DNA of 64,000 nucleotides from an uncultured Treponema sp. (lineage in GTDB: Bacteria; Spirochaetota; Spirochaetia; Treponematales; Treponemataceae). A program made the position numbers and the translations under genes. The notes below the pieces were generated by a model. It had not been told where the DNA came from, made no database searches, and worked only from the letters and a program-made list of their open reading frames with translations. Below are positions 59,807 to 64,000 of this stretch, one piece after another (within the stretch, counting starts at the first letter, position 1; each line of letters starts with the position of its first letter). Location of the stretch: contig CAMKEG010000006.1 of NCBI GenBank assembly GCA_946411505.1, positions 106,672-170,671 of the forward strand, written 5' to 3'.

Positions 59807-60634
59807 ATGAAATTCATTTCTTGGAACATAGACTCGCTCAACGCGGCGCTTACCGGAACTTCGCCCCGCTCGGAGCAGTCTCGGGACGTAATTAAAAAAA
59901 TCGCCGCGCAAAACGCGGATTTTATAGCCATTCAAGAGACAAAGCTGGGCGAGGCGGGCCTTTTGCCAGCCCACAAGGCCGCGCTCCAAAATTATTTTCC
60001 CGACTACGACTACGCCTATGTCTCTTCCGTTCCGCCGGCAAAAAAAGGCTATGCCGGAACAATTAGCTTTTACAAAAAAGGCGCGGCGGTTAAGGCCGAC
60101 TTTCCCAAAATCGGCGCTCCCGACACGATGGACAGCGAGGGCCGTATCGTTACGCTGGAAACTGACGCCTTTTACTTTGTCCAAGTCTACACGCCCAATT
60201 CAGGCGACGGCCTAAAGCGCCTTTCAGAGCGCCAGGCTTGGGACAAAAAATACGCCGACTACCTTAGCGCTCTCGACGAAAAAAAGCCTGTCATCGCTTG
60301 CGGCGACTTTAACGTGGCCCACACGGAAATCGACTTGGCCAACCCCGACTCAAACCATTTTTCGGCAGGCTTTACCGACGAGGAGCGCGCGGGCTTTACG
60401 GAACTCTTGGGCCGCGGCTTTGTGGACACCTTTAGAAAAGTTCACGGAGAAGTGAAGGGCGCCTATTCATGGTGGTCGCAAAGAATAACGACGGCCAAGG
60501 CCAACAACGCCGGCTGGCGCATCGACTACTTTTTGACAAGCGAGCGGATCGCGCCCAAGGTCAGCCGCTCCGAGATTATGGATTCCGGCGCGCGGCCCGA
60601 CCACGCTCCGCTTTTGATGGAGATTGATTTGTAG
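59807..60634 (+). CDS. xth: Exodeoxyribonuclease III / AP endonuclease
   Basis: DNA repair enzyme cutting at abasic sites. A 275-aa EEP-fold protein with all catalytic motifs: FISWNIDSLNAAL (Asn), AIQETKLGE (metal Glu), IACGDFNVAHTEIDL (Asp and Asn), WRIDYFLTSERI (Asp) and PDHAPLLMEI (Asp-His). YAYVSSVPPAKKGYAGTISF is typical for ExoA-like members. The predicted mRNA is leaderless. The lipoprotein gene starts one base after the stop. Confidence 0.94.
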   Translation: MKFISWNIDSLNAALTGTSPRSEQSRDVIKKIAAQNADFIAIQETKLGEAGLLPAHKAALQNYFPDYDYAYVSSVPPAKKGYAGTISFYKKGAAVKADFPKIGAPDTMDSEGRIVTLETDAFYFVQVYTPNSGDGLKRLSERQAWDKKYADYLSALDEKKPVIACGDFNVAHTEIDLANPDSNHFSAGFTDEERAGFTELLGRGFVDTFRKVHGEVKGAYSWWSQRITTAKANNAGWRIDYFLTSERIAPKVSRSEIMDSGARPDHAPLLMEIDL

Positions 60635-60635
60635 A

Positions 60636-62015
60636 ATGCCGCGATTTTTTTTGCGCCTCCGTTTTTTGGCGGCCGCCCTTTCGATTTTTGTTTTTTCCTG
60701 CGCCTCCGGAAAGGACTTGCCGCGCGACCAATTTTTTTATGAGGAGAACGTTTCGTTTTTCAAGGAAAGCGCCTTGGCCAACGGAATCCCCGTAATCGTA
60801 AAAAACATTCCGACGGAAAAAAACATAGACCTTCGCTTGATTTTTTCTGGCGGCGCGTCCTCCTGCCCAAAAGGAAAAAGCGGCTTGGACCAATTGACTT
60901 TTGACGTTATTTCCCAGTCCAATCCCAAAATCAAGGGCCTTCTTGCGCGCGGCTTGTACTTTGACATTTCTTCGTGCAAGGCGGACTACAGCTCCTTGGG
61001 CTTCAGCTCCTTGGCGGAGGACTTTGACGAGTGCCTTGAAGTTTTCGCCTCGTCGCTCCTTGCGCCCGAATACAGCCACGACGACTACATAAGGCTTGAA
61101 AGCGCCGCCGCCGCCGGAGCGATGGCAAGAAGCGAAAATCCCCGTTTTGAGCTTTTGGAGGCGGTCAAGAAAAAGATATACGCGGCCTCTCCTTATCTTG
61201 ACGGAGAATTTTACAAGCCCTCAAGCCGCGTCTCCGAATACGACATAGAAAAAAATTTGGCCGCCCTTCTAAACGCCTCAAGGATTACGATTGTGGCCGC
61301 CGGAAATTTTTCATACAGGACGCGGGAGCAAAAAAGCGCCAGGCGCCAAAAGAAAAGCGACATGCAGCTTTTTGAGGAACGCTCGCCAATACTTTTGCAA
61401 AAGCTTGAGGAACTGTTTGGCGGCATCGAGGCCAAGCCTTGGACGGCTCCCAATCTTCCGGAAATTCAAGCCAAGTCCGGCTCAAGCGAGCGCCTGCATT
61501 CGGAATTTGCTGGCGGAGACTTTTACGCCGCGCGATGCCTGCCGTGCCCGGACAGGGGGGCGGAAGACTACGTGGCCTTCGCGCTTTCAACGATAGCGCT
61601 TGACGCGGTTCTTTCCAGGGAATTGACGGAAAAGCAAAAGGCGGCCGTTTATTGCGGAACGGCGGTATTAAACGCCAAAAAAAGCGCGGCGCTCATAATC
61701 GCGGCCGGAAAGAACGACGCAAAGAATTTCGCCGACTCGCTTTCGGCCGCCCTGGCGATGTTCCCGCAAGAATACGAAATGTCAAAAAATTTGGAAATGT
61801 ACAAAAACATTTACATAGGCCGCGTGATGGGCGCTTCACAAAACGCCGCGGCCACCATCGAACAAATCGCGTCCTCCCTTTGCTACGAGGGCGACCCCAA
61901 GGCCTACCTTACAAGGCCGCAGAAAATAAGGGCCGCCACATCCCAAGACGTGACGGCCGCTTTTGAAAAATACTTCCTCTCGGAAAATTCGCTGTATGTG
62001 CTGTTGACAAATTAA
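60636..62015 (+). CDS. M16 (insulinase)-like lipoprotein, apparently without protease site
   Basis: A 459-aa predicted lipoprotein with lipobox Cys at 22 (LSIFVFSC). The body shows the two-lobe M16 outline: GIPVIVKNIPTEKNIDLRLI near the N-terminus and RITIVAAGNFSYRT mid-way. Where active members have HxxEH, this one reads KSGLDQLTFDV, so the zinc ligands are missing. In two-part M16B systems one subunit is likewise inactive, but no active partner gene lies here. It probably acts in the periplasm or outer surface as a binding protein. Directly follows the xth gene. Confidence 0.72.
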   Translation: MPRFFLRLRFLAAALSIFVFSCASGKDLPRDQFFYEENVSFFKESALANGIPVIVKNIPTEKNIDLRLIFSGGASSCPKGKSGLDQLTFDVISQSNPKIKGLLARGLYFDISSCKADYSSLGFSSLAEDFDECLEVFASSLLAPEYSHDDYIRLESAAAAGAMARSENPRFELLEAVKKKIYAASPYLDGEFYKPSSRVSEYDIEKNLAALLNASRITIVAAGNFSYRTREQKSARRQKKSDMQLFEERSPILLQKLEELFGGIEAKPWTAPNLPEIQAKSGSSERLHSEFAGGDFYAARCLPCPDRGAEDYVAFALSTIALDAVLSRELTEKQKAAVYCGTAVLNAKKSAALIIAAGKNDAKNFADSLSAALAMFPQEYEMSKNLEMYKNIYIGRVMGASQNAAATIEQIASSLCYEGDPKAYLTRPQKIRAATSQDVTAAFEKYFLSENSLYVLLTN

Positions 62016-62038
62016 GGCCGCGCGAAGCGGAGGCGCGG

Positions 62039-62139
62039 CTTGCGAAAACTCTCATTTTGCCCCTGCCGCGCCAGCGGCAGACGTAAATAGTTACAAGGGG
62101 CAAAATGCGAGTAGCGACGATATCTAGCGGTTTCGTAAG
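62039..62139 (-). repeat. Structured dispersed repeat, copy B
   Basis: In plus coordinates, the outer stem pairs CTTGCGAAAAC (62039-62049) with GTTTCGTAAG (62130-62139). The middle stem is a perfect 11 bp, CATTTTGCCCC (62053-62063) with GGGGCAAAATG (62097-62107). The inner hairpin pairs CTGCCGC (62063-62069) with GCGGCAG (62074-62080). It is copy A (50268-50376) in reverse orientation: loops and the GATATCGTCGCTAC stretch are conserved, while three middle-stem pairs change on both sides. It lies between the convergent lipoprotein and carboxyltransferase genes. Confidence 0.8.
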
Positions 62140-62170
62140 TCGCGCAGACGCTGGGAGCGGCCTTGATTTG

Positions 62171-63661
62171 TTATAGCGGCGTGTTGCCGTGCTTTTTGCA
62201 AACGGTGTCAAAGGCCTTCTTTTCAAGCAGGAACTCAAGGCTTGACGCCACGCGGGCTCTTGTTTCTTTTGGCTCAATCACTTCGCTTACGTAGCCGCGC
62301 TTGGCCGCGATTTTCGGCGTCATAATCTCGCTCTTGTATTCCTCGCTCTTTTGGGCCACTTCCTGCGCTTTGGCTGGGTCGGCCAATTCCTTGGCGTACA
62401 AAATGCCGATCGCGCCTTCCGCTCCCATTACGGCGATCTCGGCCTTGGGCCAAGCGTAGACAAAGTCCGCTCCCAAGTGCTTTGAGCACATCGCGATGTA
62501 GGCTCCGCCGTAGGCCTTGCGCGTGATTACCGTTATTTTGGGAACGCTGGCCTCGGAGTAGGCGTAAATGACTTTGGCGCCGTGGCGGATGATTCCCTTT
62601 TGCTCTTCCTGCGGGCCGGGAATAAAGCCCGGAACGTCGACAAAGGTCAAAAGCGGAATGTTGAAGGAGTCGCAGTAGCGCACATGGCGAGCGATTTTGT
62701 CGGAAGCGTCGCAGTCAAGGACGCCGCCGATTCCGCTCGGGTTGTTGGCGATGATTCCCACTGTGCGGCCCTCGACTTTGGCAAAGCCTACGACGCAGTT
62801 AATCGCGAACTCTTTTGAAACTTCAAAGAAGCTCTCGTCGTCGGTCACGTCTTCAATCACGCGGCGGATGTCGTAGCCGGCGCGCGGGTTTTCGGGAAGG
62901 ATAGTCTCGATGTCCTTTTCCTTTTTGCGCTCGTCGTAATGGAACTTGGCGGCCTGGACGATTTCGTCTCCGTAGTAGTGGGGAATGTAGTCAAGCAATT
63001 TGCGGACGCTTTCGTAGCAAGACTTTTCGTCGGCCGCCCTAAAGTGGGCCACGCCGGATTTTTGCGAGTGGATGGCCGCTCCGCCCAAGTCCTCGGCGCT
63101 GATGTCCATGAACATTACGCTCTTTACTACCTTGGGGCCGGTGATGAAAAGCTGGCTTATTTTGTCAACGGCGAAGATAAAGTCGGTGAGTCCCGGCGAG
63201 TAAACCGCTCCTCCGGCGCAAGGGCCGGCCACGATTGAAATTTGCGGAACGCTTCCCGACGCGCGGACGTTCTGGTAGAAAAGGTCGCCGTAGCCGCAAA
63301 GCGCGTCAACGCCTTCCTGGATTCTCGCTCCGCCCGAGTCGTTGATTCCGATTACCGGGCAGCGGGCCTTTATGGCCAAGTCGATTATCTCGGCGATTTT
63401 CTCTCCGTGCATAAGGCCAAGAGAGCCGCCCTGAACCGTAAAGTCCTGCGCGTATACGGCCACCTTGCGGCCGTTGATTTTTCCGAAGCCTGTGATGACT
63501 CCGTCGTATGGAATGTCTTTTTTTTCCATTCCAAAGCTGGAGCAGTTGTGCCTTACTCCAGAATAAATTTCCTTGAATGTGTCTTTGTCGCAAAGGGCGG
63601 CGATGCGCTCAATCGCGTGAAGCTTTCCTTTTGCGTGCTGTTTTTCAAGATTGTATTCCAT
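62171..63661 (-). CDS. Biotin-dependent acyl-CoA carboxyltransferase (methylmalonyl-CoA decarboxylase alpha / propionyl-CoA carboxylase beta)
   Basis: A 496-aa carboxyltransferase with two crotonase-fold halves. VYAQDFTVQGGSLGLMHGEK, GINDSGGARIQEGVDALCGY and GPCAGGAVYSPGLTDFIFAV mark the N-terminal half. PGFIPGPQEEQKGIIRHGAK and RKAYGGAYIAMCSKHLGADF mark the C-terminal half, with both oxyanion-hole glycine turns. It serves either decarboxylation in a sodium-pumping complex or carboxylation of propionyl-CoA. No biotin carrier or membrane subunit lies in the window, so the choice is open. AGAGG precedes ATG 63661. Confidence 0.9.
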   Translation of the reverse strand: MEYNLEKQHAKGKLHAIERIAALCDKDTFKEIYSGVRHNCSSFGMEKKDIPYDGVITGFGKINGRKVAVYAQDFTVQGGSLGLMHGEKIAEIIDLAIKARCPVIGINDSGGARIQEGVDALCGYGDLFYQNVRASGSVPQISIVAGPCAGGAVYSPGLTDFIFAVDKISQLFITGPKVVKSVMFMDISAEDLGGAAIHSQKSGVAHFRAADEKSCYESVRKLLDYIPHYYGDEIVQAAKFHYDERKKEKDIETILPENPRAGYDIRRVIEDVTDDESFFEVSKEFAINCVVGFAKVEGRTVGIIANNPSGIGGVLDCDASDKIARHVRYCDSFNIPLLTFVDVPGFIPGPQEEQKGIIRHGAKVIYAYSEASVPKITVITRKAYGGAYIAMCSKHLGADFVYAWPKAEIAVMGAEGAIGILYAKELADPAKAQEVAQKSEEYKSEIMTPKIAAKRGYVSEVIEPKETRARVASSLEFLLEKKAFDTVCKKHGNTPL

Positions 63662-63778
63662 AGTGAACCTCTCAAAAAGTACGGCTGTTCGCGCGAGCTT
63701 TGCGAGCGCGAATGTTGCCGCTTATGCGCCAATCACGCAATTTCGGCCTTTCGACCGTTTGTCATTGGCGCTATATTA

Positions 63779-63807
63779 TATTATGACAAAATGACACTTT
63801 TTGTCAA
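63779..63807 (-). promoter_or_regulatory. Predicted promoter of the carboxyltransferase gene
   Basis: On the minus strand TTGACA (63807-63802) is followed after ~17 bases by ATAATA/TAATAT. The ~115-base leader contains a TTCGCGC/GCGCGAA hairpin near 63690-63712. Confidence 0.6.
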
Positions 63808-63832
63808 CGGGTGATAATATTTAGTTTTTTCC

Positions 63833-63861
63833 TTGAAAATTATATAAAGCCATGTTATAAT
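63833..63861 (+). promoter_or_regulatory. Promoter facing the right edge of the window
   Basis: TTGAAA at 63833-63838 and TATAAT at 63856-63861, 17 bases apart. ATG 63871 follows after 9 bases, so the transcript would be leaderless or nearly so. Confidence 0.65.
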
Positions 63862-63870
63862 TGCCTCTAT

Positions 63871-64000
63871 ATGCATTTTGCGGAAGCGCGAAAAAAACAG
63901 CGAATTTTCTCAAAAGGGCTTGACAGATTAAGCCGCGCGCCGCAAAATTCGCAATTCGCAATTCGCAATTCGCAATTCGCAATTCGCAATTCGCAATTCG
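63871..64000 (+). CDS. Possible gene start running into a 7-bp tandem repeat (cut by window edge)
   Basis: ATG 63871 behind a good promoter opens a frame that stays open to the edge: MHFAEARKKQRIFSKGLDRL, then a short stretch, then a repeated heptapeptide (SQFAIRN) produced by the DNA repeat. The basic start has no family I know. The repeat unit is 7 bases, so a change of copy number would shift the frame. It could equally be a non-coding leader. Confidence 0.3.
   Translation, partial: MHFAEARKKQRIFSKGLDRLSRAPQNSQFAIRNSQFAIRNSQF
63952..64000 (+). repeat. Tandem repeat, seven copies of CAATTCG to the window edge
   Basis: Seven perfect copies of the 7-base unit CAATTCG fill 63952-64000; the array may continue outside. 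A preceding AAAATTCG looks like a degenerate first unit. Confidence 0.95.

Noticed and set aside
63952..64000. CRISPR array
   Set aside because: The unit is only 7 bases with no spacers; it is a simple tandem repeat. No cas genes or other arrays are seen in the window.

Overview
The window looks like chromosome of a host-associated spirochaete, most likely a treponeme. This rests on gene content and style: moderate GC, frequent GTG/TTG starts, a short single-RRM RNA-binding protein, a biotin-type carboxyltransferase, and long poly-G runs inside surface-glycan genes. It is an inference; no rRNA or other phylogenetic marker is present.

Positions 1-45 kb are a large surface-polysaccharide locus. 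It opens with the 3' end of a GDP-fucose synthase gene, a Wzm/Wzt ABC exporter with a glycan-binding tail (401-2499) and an AT-rich block with a glycosyltransferase/acetyltransferase fusion, an epimerase and a GT4 (2680-6285). A dead IS256-type transposase (6381-7099) separates these from more transferases and from a CDP-sugar block (10491-19285). That block holds rfbF, rfbG and rfbH (CDP-4-keto-3,6-dideoxyglucose), an aldolase, a ThDP enzyme of acetolactate synthase type, a GT2 and a reductase. Together they suggest a C-branched 3,6-dideoxy sugar, perhaps a new relative of yersiniose. A HipB/HipA-like pair and a decayed two-gene AT-rich island follow (19325-22040). Next come nucleotide-sugar genes (ugd, galE, a FAD oxidoreductase, UDP-xylose synthase; 22164-26854), two convergent MBOAT/SGNH O-acylation modules (27517-32648), a membrane glycosyltransferase, a CotH-like lipoprotein, a second ABC exporter without glycan-binding tail (35973-37499), five more transferases, and a YidC-domain/sulfatase-domain fusion (42377-45127).

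Positions 45-64 kb are mostly housekeeping: sugar kinase, metE, tRNA-Leu, a nucleotidyltransferase, manA, a queuosine-precursor-type transporter, higA, ilvE, aspartate kinase, dapB, a diguanylate cyclase, an RRM protein, leuA, exonuclease III, an M16-like lipoprotein and a carboxyltransferase subunit.

Three regulatory themes stand out. First, several genes have a sigma70-like promoter whose -10 box lies 6-7 bases before the ATG, so their mRNAs should be leaderless. Second, leuA is preceded by a leucine-rich leader peptide and a terminator with alternative pairings, a textbook attenuator, placed directly behind the RRM gene. Third, homopolymer runs (G8, G9, G9, A9) sit inside glycan genes and could switch them on and off. 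A pair of dispersed intergenic elements shows compensatory base changes in its stems.
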